36,808 nucleotides of DNA from a virus. This document shows, piece by piece, positions 1 to 7,466 of the stretch. Each line of letters opens with the position of its first letter. Within the stretch, counting starts at the first letter, position 1. The stretch covers positions 1 to 36,808 of IMG/VR virus record IMGVR_UViG_3300038566_000123; one strand, 5' to 3'. The notes under the pieces are model-generated. The model was not told where the DNA came from and did no database searches. It saw nothing but the letters and a program-made list of their open reading frames with translations. Both the position numbers and the translations under genes were made by a program.

Positions 1-21
1 GTTTCCCAGTCACGATCGGGT
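1..21. other. Library primer tag (not phage DNA)
   Basis: The first 17 bases, GTTTCCCAGTCACGATC, are the fixed part of the widely used random-amplification (SISPA, round A/B) primer. The next four bases do not match the circular continuation of the genome, as expected where a random 3' primer tail has mis-annealed. Real phage sequence resumes at 22, where the 77-bp match to the right end begins. This is a technical remnant and should be trimmed. Confidence 0.9.
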
Positions 22-98
22 ACGTCCGATCGGCATTAAACAACCGAGCTAAGCAGCGACTTTATCAATACATATCAGGCCATAAAGACGGGGCAATT
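22..98. repeat. Left copy of 77-bp terminal overlap
   Basis: This stretch is identical to 36732-36808. The copies lie inside one open reading frame and are in phase with it, so joining them restores a continuous gene. That marks the overlap of a circular assembly. It need not be a physical terminal repeat of the virion DNA. P22-like phages package headful, circularly permuted DNA, which naturally assembles this way. Confidence 0.93.
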
Positions 99-1982
99 TT
101 TGCAACCAAGATAGCGCCGGACTCTAAGCCTGTTCAGGTTTACGCTGATGAAATGCAAGCCAAGATCAGCAAGGTGCTTGAGGCTAACGGAATTGAGATA
201 GAAGGTGATCTTGATTTAGCCAGTAAAGAGCTACTTACTTTCTGGCAACACGGCGTTGCGCCTCGCGTTAATGAGTCGGGCAATATCGTTGACTCAGTGA
301 TCATCAATGGCAAGCCGAAGTATTACGAAGTTCAAGATCCATTACTTCAAGAAATGCTTATGTCAATGAACCCTGAAAGCTACAGCTCGTTTATGAATGT
401 GATGTTCGGGGTTAAGAACTTCTTTACCCGTACCATTACATTAGGGATTGAGTTTACCGGGGCTAACCTGGTGCGCGATACTGTTGGCGCAACATTCCTA
501 AGCAAGAACAACTTTAAGCCGCTTATCAGTTCATTCCAGGGTATGTATTCGTTTTTAGCTAAAGACAAATATTACCAGGACTTCATTCGCTCTGGTGGTG
601 GTCACTCTAGCCGTCTTGAAGGTGCCACTCGTGACAGCCAGGCAAGGCGAAGAGTTAAGCTTGATGAGTTTGGCGTAATGACTGGTCCTGAAAGATTACT
701 AAGCAGCATTGATAGCTTAGCTAGTGCTTTTGAATATGGCACTCGTATTGGTGAATACAGACTTGCCAAGAAAAATATGAAGTCTGATATGGATGCTGGT
801 TTTGATGCGAGAGAAATCTCAACTGACTTTAGTGTTCTTGGTGCTAACAGGTTCCTGACTGGCTACATTCGCACAGTTCCGTTCCTAAACGCGATGGTTC
901 AATCACAGGATCGTGTATTTAGAGAAGCGGCAGTAAGCAAGCGTTATGACGGAAACCCTACGGCTATGGCTATGAAGGCGTTTCTTGGTATTACGGTGCC
1001 GACTCTGATCCTTTATTTGGTGAATAAAGATGACGAAGATTACAAAGCAATACCGGATTACGAAAAAAGAACTAACTGGCATATTAAAATCGGTGACGGT
1101 CAGTTCGTTAAAATTCCTCGTCCTTATGATGTTGGTTTTGTTTATGCAACGATGCCTGAACTATTTGCAAAGTATGTAGAGGATGACAAGGGAAAGGAGT
1201 TTGCTGACGGCATGTTATGGACCATGACGCAGATGTACGGTATTGATGGAACTCCGGCAATGATGACGGGATGGTGGGATCTAGTTCGCAATGAGAAATG
1301 GACAGGTGCGCCAGTTGTGCCGCAATCTCTTTCTGATGTTGAAGCACCTGAACAGTACACATCAAACACAAGTGAAACCTTTGTTCGTATGGGTGAGGCA
1401 TTAGGAGTTAGCCCTATTAAGGCTGAGCACATGTTTAAGGCGTACACTGGCTATCTTGGTGGATACTTAATGGCTGGCACTGATCATCTTCTTTGGGATG
1501 AATCAAAGTTTGGAGAAAAACCAGATCGCAAGTTGTCAGAAAACGTATTCTTGCGCCGCTTCTTAACTCCTGACGTTCGCCCGGCAACCGCTAATATGGA
1601 GAAGTTTTTTAACCTTAAAGAACAGTCTGATAAAATAGTATCTACCTTTAAGCAAACCGTTGACGTTCGCCGACAAATAAAAGGTCAAGGCGGCACTGGT
1701 AAGTTTAAAGATGATAATTTTTATGGGTTATCAGGCAAAGAGAAAGAAGTTCTATTTGGCCTTAATGATTCTATGAATCAATTAATTAAACTAATGTATG
1801 GTAAGGAAGGGATTAAAACCGCTGAGCTTAAAATTAAATATGACAAAAATTTGTCTGGTAAAGAAAAGCGTGAGCAGATGGATAAGCTATGGCTTGCTCG
1901 CAATAAAGCATTTGAAACGTACTATAACCAAGCTAATCAGGCTTTACAGAAGGCCAAACGAGAAGCAAAACAGGAGAAATAA
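24..1982 (+). CDS. Giant polyvalent ejection-type protein, C-terminal part (continues from 36808)
   Basis: This is the last 652 or so codons of the giant gene that begins at 30464. The frame is open from the first codon after the primer tag and matches the frame at the right end, so the ATG at 153 is an internal Met and not a start. The segment starts around residue 2091 of the joined protein. It contains a region resembling the large polyvalent protein-associated domain LPD38 (motif GIEFTGANLVRDTVGATF), a hydrophobic helix followed by LYLVNKDDED, and a lysine-rich helical tail. The gene ends with TAA at 1980-1982, one base before the tailspike ATG. LPD38-type regions are typical C-termini of phage polyvalent proteins. 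The domain name is from pattern recognition and not from a profile search. Confidence 0.88.
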   Translation, partial: VRSALNNRAKQRLYQYISGHKDGAIFATKIAPDSKPVQVYADEMQAKISKVLEANGIEIEGDLDLASKELLTFWQHGVAPRVNESGNIVDSVIINGKPKYYEVQDPLLQEMLMSMNPESYSSFMNVMFGVKNFFTRTITLGIEFTGANLVRDTVGATFLSKNNFKPLISSFQGMYSFLAKDKYYQDFIRSGGGHSSRLEGATRDSQARRRVKLDEFGVMTGPERLLSSIDSLASAFEYGTRIGEYRLAKKNMKSDMDAGFDAREISTDFSVLGANRFLTGYIRTVPFLNAMVQSQDRVFREAAVSKRYDGNPTAMAMKAFLGITVPTLILYLVNKDDEDYKAIPDYEKRTNWHIKIGDGQFVKIPRPYDVGFVYATMPELFAKYVEDDKGKEFADGMLWTMTQMYGIDGTPAMMTGWWDLVRNEKWTGAPVVPQSLSDVEAPEQYTSNTSETFVRMGEALGVSPIKAEHMFKAYTGYLGGYLMAGTDHLLWDESKFGEKPDRKLSENVFLRRFLTPDVRPATANMEKFFNLKEQSDKIVSTFKQTVDVRRQIKGQGGTGKFKDDNFYGLSGKEKEVLFGLNDSMNQLIKLMYGKEGIKTAELKIKYDKNLSGKEKREQMDKLWLARNKAFETYYNQANQALQKAKREAKQEK

Positions 1983-1983
1983 C

Positions 1984-4266
1984 ATGGCAGTATCAATGAT
2001 TGGCCCTAAGTTTTACGCTTGGGACCGCGACGGAAAACCTCTGGCCTTCGGTAAGCTTTACACTTACCAGGCTAGAACAAACACACCTAAACCAACTTAC
2101 CAGTCAGAAGATCAGGTTGTTGAAAATACAAATCCTGTAATATTGAATGGTGAGGGTTATGCTAACGTTTATCTTGATGGTGCCTATAAAATGGTACTTA
2201 AAGATGATAAAGAAAATGAAATATGGAGTGCTGACCCGGTAACATCAAACAAGGTCGATGAATGGGTTAATTGTTTTACAGTGACATACGCCAGTTCATC
2301 TTCATTTAAAATTGGTGGCAATGTAACAACTGAATATGAAATAGGGCGAAGAGTAAGGATTGACAACAATACATCTAACTATTCTTACTCAACAATACAG
2401 ACGTCTTCTTATGTTGCTGGTGAAACAACTGTTGTTGTTGGTGATCCAGTTGTAACTACTGGCGTTGTTGGGGCTTGTACTTCTATCGTTGGGCCAGAGT
2501 CTTTGAGTATATCCAATTCCGTTATTTATTTTGACGATGTTGAAGAGGCAATAAATAGCACTAGGCTTAGTGTTCTTGGAGGTCAAGTTTTAAATATTGG
2601 TGGGTATGAAAGCAAAGGCGATTCAGGAAAGGCTACTTGGTACACCGTTCTCGTTGGCACAATATCAGATAACGGCGTAAATAAAAGGGCTTGTGTTGGC
2701 GTTCCAGGATTAGCTATTGTTCGCAGAGAAACCATAGATATAAACCCTAAAATCTCATTTGTTTTTGATGATGCTTGGAATTCAACTTTAGGTGATTTAA
2801 AAACATTGTTTGACGCAAGAGGCTATAAACTTGCTGCTGCTATTCCTATTGGGAGCCTTGGTAACCCTAACAGACTCAAAATAAACGACATACCTAAGCT
2901 ACAACAAGCAGGGTTTGAGGTTATTAATCATAATGTTTCTGGTGATGTTGCGAACACAGCTAGTTACGGACAAGCCAAAATAAGAGCAGAAGTACAAACG
3001 TGTAATTCAGCATTAAATGCCGTTGGTGTTGATCCTGTTGGTTTTCAAGCGCCAAGCTCTACTATGAATGACGAGTATTTAAACGAGGTTGCTCGCGTTT
3101 GTCCGTTTGCATTTACTGTTGATTCAAAATTAACACCGATAATCAAAGGGCAAAATCCGCTAAAATTGCATAGATATTCGATAGAGGGTAACACAGAACA
3201 AGCGTGTTCTGATGCGGTAGATCTTGTTGCTAAGGTTGGTGGAACTATTGTTTTTTACGCTCACGATATAGCAACTGATGACTCAAACTATGACAAGATA
3301 GTTGCCATTATGGATAGAGCCGAAGAATTAGCGGTTGTTGATATTGTTTCTGTATCTGAAAGTATTAAAGCGGTTACAGAAGTGCCACAAAAAGCACAGC
3401 ATTGGTTTAGTGGGGATTTAATCGATAACGACCCGAATGTATTTAAGGCTAGCGGTGACTCAACAATAAGTGTTAGTAATGTGAGTGACGTTTATGTTAC
3501 CGCTAATGTGGTTCAGCAAACGCTAGTACAAGCGACCTTTGATTTACCAAGTGATATAACCAATGGTGAATTAATCACATTCAGCGCAGCACTAAGATCT
3601 ATATCAGGAACCTTCGGAACTAATAACACTATAGGCATTCAGCTAAAAGATGCAGGTAACACAGTTTTATATTCTGACGAAATAGTAGGTGGAACATTAA
3701 ACACTGCTTATCCACGTTACAATGTATCAGCAGTCATGGTGAATGCTGCGGTGAAAGCTACTGTATTTATGCGGGTAGATGCTACCAGCATAGGTGCTCA
3801 AGCTTTAATTAGGAACCCTGTTTTGAGGTTTGGGAATGACGTTAACTATGAAGTATTTACTTCTGAATCAATGTCCATAACAACAAGTATAATTCCAGCT
3901 CAAACTTTAGCTCACAGCTCACAGCAAACGCTAACGCTAACAGATGAAGTTGATAACGGAAGATACAAGATAGAAAGCAATCAACTAATAATAACTAGCG
4001 ATTGGGAAGGTAGCTTGCATGGTACTCTGTCTGGCGTTCAACAAGATACATCGGGTGGTTATATCGCTTGGTTACTTTCTGGTGGTGGCGGTGGATCTGT
4101 AGCCATTGCAACACTAAACACCAATAACGGGACAAGTTACGGGTGTTCATCTATCGCTGGTAAATTTATAAAAGGCGCTTCATTCACTCTTATTTGCCAA
4201 CCTTACGCTGTTGATTTTAATGTATCATCGTCAATAGCTAGAATAACGTCATTAGGTAAGGCTTAA
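1984..4266 (+). CDS. Tailspike with NodB-like polysaccharide deacetylase domain
   Basis: This 760-residue receptor-binding protein probably recognises and modifies surface polysaccharide. The ATG at 1984 follows GGAG with good spacing; the open frame further upstream only overlaps the giant gene. Residues 1-90 (KFYAWDRDGKPLAFGKLYTY, then NTNPVILNGEGYANVYLDG) match the conserved virion-attachment module of podovirus spikes. Residues about 255-450 look like a carbohydrate esterase 4 (NodB) fold: FDDAW at 261-265, NH at 315-316, QAP at 355-357 and YAHD at 425-428. The usual second metal-binding His of the H-x3-H motif appears to be missing (HNVSG). The C-terminal 300 residues are beta-rich and Ser/Thr/Val-rich, probably trimerisation or carbohydrate binding. 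The last 15 bases overlap the end of the convergent NinG gene. Confidence 0.85.
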   Translation: MAVSMIGPKFYAWDRDGKPLAFGKLYTYQARTNTPKPTYQSEDQVVENTNPVILNGEGYANVYLDGAYKMVLKDDKENEIWSADPVTSNKVDEWVNCFTVTYASSSSFKIGGNVTTEYEIGRRVRIDNNTSNYSYSTIQTSSYVAGETTVVVGDPVVTTGVVGACTSIVGPESLSISNSVIYFDDVEEAINSTRLSVLGGQVLNIGGYESKGDSGKATWYTVLVGTISDNGVNKRACVGVPGLAIVRRETIDINPKISFVFDDAWNSTLGDLKTLFDARGYKLAAAIPIGSLGNPNRLKINDIPKLQQAGFEVINHNVSGDVANTASYGQAKIRAEVQTCNSALNAVGVDPVGFQAPSSTMNDEYLNEVARVCPFAFTVDSKLTPIIKGQNPLKLHRYSIEGNTEQACSDAVDLVAKVGGTIVFYAHDIATDDSNYDKIVAIMDRAEELAVVDIVSVSESIKAVTEVPQKAQHWFSGDLIDNDPNVFKASGDSTISVSNVSDVYVTANVVQQTLVQATFDLPSDITNGELITFSAALRSISGTFGTNNTIGIQLKDAGNTVLYSDEIVGGTLNTAYPRYNVSAVMVNAAVKATVFMRVDATSIGAQALIRNPVLRFGNDVNYEVFTSESMSITTSIIPAQTLAHSSQQTLTLTDEVDNGRYKIESNQLIITSDWEGSLHGTLSGVQQDTSGGYIAWLLSGGGGGSVAIATLNTNNGTSYGCSSIAGKFIKGASFTLICQPYAVDFNVSSSIARITSLGKA

Positions 4267-4923
4267 CCTTTTAGCATAATGCCGGGCGCGTCTTGAGAAT
4301 ATTTTCTTGACGCGCTTTAGGTATTCAATATCTCCCTTCTTTAGATCAATGTCATTGTTGCTTTCAAGATATTCGACTTTAACAATGCCAATTTTTTCAA
4401 TTAAGTTTATTCGATAGTTAGCGTCAACGGTTGCCGCTTTAGCTGAAAACCTACCGCCACCACCGTTACAAGATTTACATTGCTTGTGCACGTTAAACAA
4501 AACAAACCTGAGCTGACCTTTAGCGCCTCGCGTCATAAAGTGACCAGCGTCCCAACAACCGCCAACTTTCCATCCTTGTTCAGCCTCAATTAATTCCCTT
4601 GGCTTTAAGCACGATATACAAGGCTGATCATAATCTCTAAGGCGAATGTATTTGTTAAAAGCCGCTTGAGCTTCAGACAACCATTTTGACTTAGGCTTTA
4701 TTGCTTCCTTCTGCTCCCTGTGAAGCTTTCTAGCGTCCTTTTCTTTTTTGACTTGCGATTGCTTAGCTTTTGTTATTTGCTTTTGTTTATGCTTCGCCTG
4801 CTTATCCTGAGCAAATAAAACAGCGTGATCATGACAACAAAACCACGCCAAAGGTGTTTTAATGCCTTCTTCAGCAAGTTTGTATTCACCGCAATGCTTA
4901 CACTTCCGTTTTGAATTTGCCAT
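4252..4923 (-). CDS. ninG: NinG/Rap-family recombination endonuclease
   Basis: This 223-residue protein is related to lambda NinG (Rap), a structure-specific nuclease that resolves D-loops and Holliday junctions in phage recombination. An N-terminal zinc knuckle (CKHC at 8-11, then CC at 29-30) is followed by a Lys/Gln-rich helical linker. The core contains CISC (102-105), GHFMTRGA (127-134) and QCKSCN (148-153), the HNH-like metal-binding pattern of the family. It is the promoter-distal gene of the leftward operon and converges with the tailspike, overlapping it by 15 bp. Together with the Erf and exonuclease genes of the rightward unit it completes a lambdoid-style recombination set. Family assignment is confident; the biochemical role is inferred from the family. 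Confidence 0.88.
   Translation of the reverse strand: MANSKRKCKHCGEYKLAEEGIKTPLAWFCCHDHAVLFAQDKQAKHKQKQITKAKQSQVKKEKDARKLHREQKEAIKPKSKWLSEAQAAFNKYIRLRDYDQPCISCLKPRELIEAEQGWKVGGCWDAGHFMTRGAKGQLRFVLFNVHKQCKSCNGGGGRFSAKAATVDANYRINLIEKIGIVKVEYLESNNDIDLKKGDIEYLKRVKKIFSRRARHYAKRLSLT
4286..4320 (+). terminator. Hairpin after tailspike, inside ninG codons (candidate late terminator)
   Basis: GCGCGTC (4286-4292) pairs with GACGCGC (4309-4315), and inner GAGAA/TTCTT pairing extends the stem. A short TTTA follows on the plus strand. It begins 20 bases after the tailspike stop and lies within sense codons of the convergent ninG. The U tract is weak, so termination is possible but not established. Confidence 0.4.
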
Positions 4924-4925
4924 AG

Positions 4926-5498
4926 TTACACCAATTTTTCATAAAGATTTGTAGAGAACAATACTAGCAAGCTGTTCGATACTCTTTCGTCACTTTGTAG
5001 CGCAGCATATTTCCTTGCTAGATGATCTTTCTTAGCTAACCAGGCTTGATGTGCGTCTTCTTCGCTATCAAACATTCCAATATGAGGTGATGATTCTTTG
5101 TTAAACGGATCTCTACATTCGGCTATAAACCTTTCACCTCTAACACCTGTAACGCCAATTTTATACTTTCCTCTTTTGGATCTTCTGTTTGTCAGGAAGT
5201 AGTTAAGCTCTTTTGATATAAAGCAGCAATTATCAGGGCTATAAACCTTATTTCCAGGATTTATAATATCTTTGTCTAGTTGGTTGCCATTCCAATCCTG
5301 CTGTTTCATCCATCGCTTGAAGTTGCTGAATGTCAGCCATTCTTTGCAAACGGTACAGTTTTTATATGTGGGAAATTTGGAGTGGTATTTTTCGCTATAG
5401 CATCTAGTAAGCATAGAGATCCACTTTCTGTAGAAAGGGCATAGCCTTACTTTGTAGTCTGCGTCATTAATTCCAACGCCATAGATTAGATTTTTCAT
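4926..5498 (-). CDS. HNH/AP2-type mobile endonuclease
   Basis: This 190-residue protein is of a type common as stand-alone selfish genes in phages. The N-terminal part shows the conserved series FYRKWISMLTRCYS (22-35), KFPTYKNC (41-48), CKEWLTFSNFKRW (51-63), LDKDIINPGNKVYSPDNC (74-91). The C-terminal part (about 112-165, GVTGVRGERF then SEEDAHQAWL) resembles an AP2-like DNA-binding domain. It uses ATG after AGAGG. It sits between DUF1367 and ninG, in an operon that is otherwise tightly packed, with a 103-bp non-coding gap upstream, as expected of an inserted mobile gene. Nuclease subtype (HNH or Vsr-like EDxHD) cannot be settled by eye. Confidence 0.72.
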   Translation of the reverse strand: MKNLIYGVGINDADYKVRLCPFYRKWISMLTRCYSEKYHSKFPTYKNCTVCKEWLTFSNFKRWMKQQDWNGNQLDKDIINPGNKVYSPDNCCFISKELNYFLTNRRSKRGKYKIGVTGVRGERFIAECRDPFNKESSPHIGMFDSEEDAHQAWLAKKDHLARKYAALQSDERVSNSLLVLFSTNLYEKLV

Positions 5499-5601
5499 AT
5501 CAACCTCTCAATCATAGGTTATCAATCTTGAAGTGGTGCGCCAGTGGGTGATTGAAGTCCACGTTCAGCCGCTAAACCTAGGCGCAATTAAAGTATACAA
5601 C
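5499..5601. other. Non-coding gap upstream of mobile endonuclease, possible gene remnant
   Basis: This is one of the longer gaps in the leftward operon, where neighbouring genes otherwise overlap or abut. On the minus strand one frame stays open for about 20 codons (roughly 5526-5588) reading LAAERGLQSPTGAPLQD, which looks protein-like but lacks a start and ribosome-binding site. It may be a fragment left by insertion of the adjacent endonuclease, or structured untranslated RNA. No promoter is recognisable. Confidence 0.3.
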
Positions 5602-6039
5602 TCAAAAGAAACTTAGCAACTGGTTGTATGTATTTTGATCTGCCGTCTTGAATATGTGCTTCATAGCAGCATTAATCAAAGAGCTGTAGCAATGCTCGAA
5701 CTCTTCTTGTGACATTGAAGAGAACGAAAGTGATTTAGCCTCAATCCTGATCTCGCCGTGAATATTGGCGTGTTGTTCATAGAACCCGGCCAGTACAGTT
5801 AAGTGATTGCGAAAAACATCGAACTGCTTAGTCTCGCTTTGAAATTCGTTATCGCCTTTCCAGTAGTTAAAACAAAAATTGAAGAATGCGAAAACTTTAC
5901 GGTGAAACTTTGGGTTTCTGGTTAGCTTGATCTCAATGGTGTACTGCTCGCCCGTTTTGAATTTATTAAGCTTTTCCAGTTCCATATCTGAAGCCGGGCA
6001 AAGAACGCCGCCCGGTTGCTTTATCATTTCAACTTTCAT
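5602..6039 (-). CDS. DUF1367 family phage protein
   Basis: This small lambdoid-operon protein of unknown function is about 145 residues long. Family hallmarks are IKQPGGVLCPAS near the N-terminus, RNPKFHRKVFAFFNFCF, LAGFYEQ, the EIRIEAKSLSFSSMSQEEFE stretch, and a helical C-terminus with HIFKTAD. DUF1367 genes usually lie among ninB/ninG-type genes next to replication genes, as here. The ATG at 6039 is preferred because AGG lies 8 bases upstream; a GTG at 6048 and an ATG at 6045 in the same frame are alternatives. The 5' end overlaps the upstream gene, suggesting translational coupling. Confidence 0.78.
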   Translation of the reverse strand: MKVEMIKQPGGVLCPASDMELEKLNKFKTGEQYTIEIKLTRNPKFHRKVFAFFNFCFNYWKGDNEFQSETKQFDVFRNHLTVLAGFYEQHANIHGEIRIEAKSLSFSSMSQEEFEHCYSSLINAAMKHIFKTADQNTYNQLLSFF

Positions 6040-6271
6040 CTTCATCACCTAGCTGTTCAATTAGGCTGTCACCGATAAGCTCAAGCATCCAAGAGCAATC
6101 ATTGCCTTCAACCACTAACTTAATGAGCTCGTACTCTTCCGGCTCGCATGGATAGCAATCTTCTGGCGGTCCACTATAGAAACCTGGTGAAAATGGTGTA
6201 TGATTAAACGTAAGTTCAGCTTCTACTTCTGAACCGTTAATATCGAGTGTCACCGTTTTTGTGTATTGCAT
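6029..6271 (-). CDS. Small acidic protein of unknown function
   Basis: This 80-residue protein begins MQYTKTVTLDINGSEVEAEL, a beta hairpin-like start, followed by a Pro/Glu-rich centre (PPEDCYPCEPEEYEL) and an acidic tail ending GDEDES. The start is supported by AAGGAAG upstream on the minus strand. It overlaps the DUF1367 gene at its 3' end. I recognise no domain; similar short acidic proteins occur in the nin-like regions of many gammaproteobacterial phages. Confidence 0.65.
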   Translation of the reverse strand: MQYTKTVTLDINGSEVEAELTFNHTPFSPGFYSGPPEDCYPCEPEEYELIKLVVEGNDCSWMLELIGDSLIEQLGDEDES

Positions 6272-6299
6272 GTTATTACTTCCTTTTCTACTTTGAACT

Positions 6300-6331
6300 A
6301 ACCCTAAGTGTATTGCTTAGGGTTCTTTTTT
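6300..6331 (+). terminator. Rho-independent terminator acting rightward, antisense to the early operon
   Basis: AACCCTAAG (6300-6308) and CTTAGGGTT (6316-6324) form a perfect 9-bp stem with a 7-base loop, followed on the plus strand by CTTTTTT (6325-6331). On the minus strand the hairpin is not followed by a U tract. It lies between two leftward genes, so it would stop rightward transcripts that read through from the tailspike, not the operon itself. Confidence 0.75.
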
Positions 6332-6875
6332 ATGCGCCGTATAATTCGGATTTCTTAACATAGCTCGTTACCTGTGCGCCTATCTTGAATGGATTAAACA
6401 CAAGCACAAACTGAGGCTTGTTATTGCCTGGTATCGGTTTGCCTTCACCATCTAGGAAAGCAATTCGCCCGGTCGAATACTCGCGCTTACCTTCTGGCGT
6501 AACATCGGCAACTATGTGACGGATCTCGCTAACACCTTTCAGTGCTTCAGCAAACCAACCAACGCTAGTGTCATCGTTAAGCAGCATAACAACACCAAGG
6601 CCACCAGCTTGAGCTTCAAGCGCTTTCTTTACCCACGGCATAGGATTGCTATAAGGGCAGTTAAGCCATACATAACAAGCGCCATTTGGTAGGTCTTCGC
6701 CCATCACGCACTCAATTGTGTATTTCCAATCGAAAGAAAGTGAGTCTTCTTCTTCGGTGAAGAATGTTTCACAAAGTGCGTTGTGTTTACTAGCCGCCAT
6801 ATCAGCGACAAAGCCAAATTCACGGTTTAGAGTGTTAAACACTTCTGGCGGTGTTCGCCATAAATCATTAGCCAT
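6330..6875 (-). CDS. Phage N-6-adenine DNA methyltransferase (Dam type)
   Basis: This 181-residue protein is of the phage Dam-like family. It starts with the characteristic WRTPPEVFNTLNREFGF (6-22) and ADMAASKHNALC, shows the catalytic-loop region YVWLNCPYSNPMPWVKKA (68-85), a VVMLLNDDTSVGWF strand-turn and a C-terminal GRIAFLDGEG...FVLVF segment. It would methylate adenines in phage DNA, plausibly to avoid host restriction. The catalytic motif reads N-C-P-Y where the family normally has N-P-P-Y, which may affect activity. Start and upstream stop overlap by one base (TAATG). Confidence 0.85.
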   Translation of the reverse strand: MANDLWRTPPEVFNTLNREFGFVADMAASKHNALCETFFTEEEDSLSFDWKYTIECVMGEDLPNGACYVWLNCPYSNPMPWVKKALEAQAGGLGVVMLLNDDTSVGWFAEALKGVSEIRHIVADVTPEGKREYSTGRIAFLDGEGKPIPGNNKPQFVLVFNPFKIGAQVTSYVKKSELYGA

Positions 6876-7093
6876 TATTCCTCACCCTCACAGTGATTTA
6901 AATCAAAGCACCACTCGCAAAATTTGCCGTCATCATTCATTGTTAGCTCGCCTTCTTCGGAAGAGTAATCACCGCAATCGTCACATTGATATTTGTCGGC
7001 GCACTCATCACAAAGCATTGTGCCTGAAACGTTAACCATTTCGTTGAACTCTACAATTTCCATGCATTCTGGGCATGGTGTTGGCATATTCAT
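6875..7093 (-). CDS. Small zinc-ribbon protein
   Basis: This 72-residue protein begins MNMPTPCPECMEIV. The start at 7093 is chosen because AAGGAG precedes it; the frame is open further upstream but overlaps the preceding gene. CPEC, CDEC, CDDC and CEWC give four CxxC pairs, enough for two zinc-binding knuckles, and the rest is acidic (ending NHCEGEE). It may act as a small DNA- or protein-binding factor in the replication operon. I know no function for it. Confidence 0.7.
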   Translation of the reverse strand: MNMPTPCPECMEIVEFNEMVNVSGTMLCDECADKYQCDDCGDYSSEEGELTMNDDGKFCEWCFDLNHCEGEE

Positions 7094-7103
7094 AATTAAC
7101 TCC

Positions 7104-7466
7104 TTAGTGGTTACAGCGACAATCATCACAAAGAGGACGGCCGCAAACAAATTGCCCGGCGTGACTACATCCATGAGTTGCGACTTTTCCACAACTGCAT
7201 TTTTCTTGGTGCTTCTCACACTGTCCGTTATCAAGGATCTTGGTAGAGCCACATTCACCCTGCCAAGGGGCGCAATAAGTACAAGCTGGCTCTGGCATCT
7301 TGTGATCTTGCTTTTGCTGCGCTAACTCTTCAGTGATGATCTTCAACTGCTTCTTTCGGATAAGTCCGGCGAACTCAATTGAATAACCAACCTTGCCAAG
7401 TACCATTTTGAAAGCGGCATTAAAGCCTTGCTGGTAGCCTTTTTTAAAGCCTTTTGAATAACTCAT
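7104..7466 (-). CDS. Cys-rich zinc-binding protein of unknown function
   Basis: This 120-residue protein has two parts. The N-terminus is basic, aromatic and repetitive (SKGFKKGYQQGFNAAF), then helical (KKQLKIITEELAQQK). The C-terminal half holds many Cys and His residues (CTYC, CGS, CEKHQEKCSCGK, HGCSH, CDDCRCNH), suggesting one or two treble-clef or ribbon zinc sites. The start ATGA overlaps the stop of the upstream gene by four bases, indicating translational coupling. Function unknown. Confidence 0.68.
   Translation of the reverse strand: MSYSKGFKKGYQQGFNAAFKMVLGKVGYSIEFAGLIRKKQLKIITEELAQQKQDHKMPEPACTYCAPWQGECGSTKILDNGQCEKHQEKCSCGKVATHGCSHAGQFVCGRPLCDDCRCNH

Noticed and set aside
22-98. 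True direct terminal repeat of the packaged DNA (T7-like)
   Set aside because: It is short, inside a coding frame, and next to a library primer; the packaging genes are P22-like (headful). An assembly overlap explains it better.
153-1982. A separate 609-residue gene starting at ATG 153
   Set aside because: The frame is open upstream to the primer tag, is in phase with the frame at the right end, and ATG 153 has no ribosome-binding site; it is the C-terminus of the giant protein.
1798-4266. Tailspike starting at ATG 1798
   Set aside because: That start lies inside the giant gene; ATG 1984 has a GGAG site and begins the conserved virion-attachment module.
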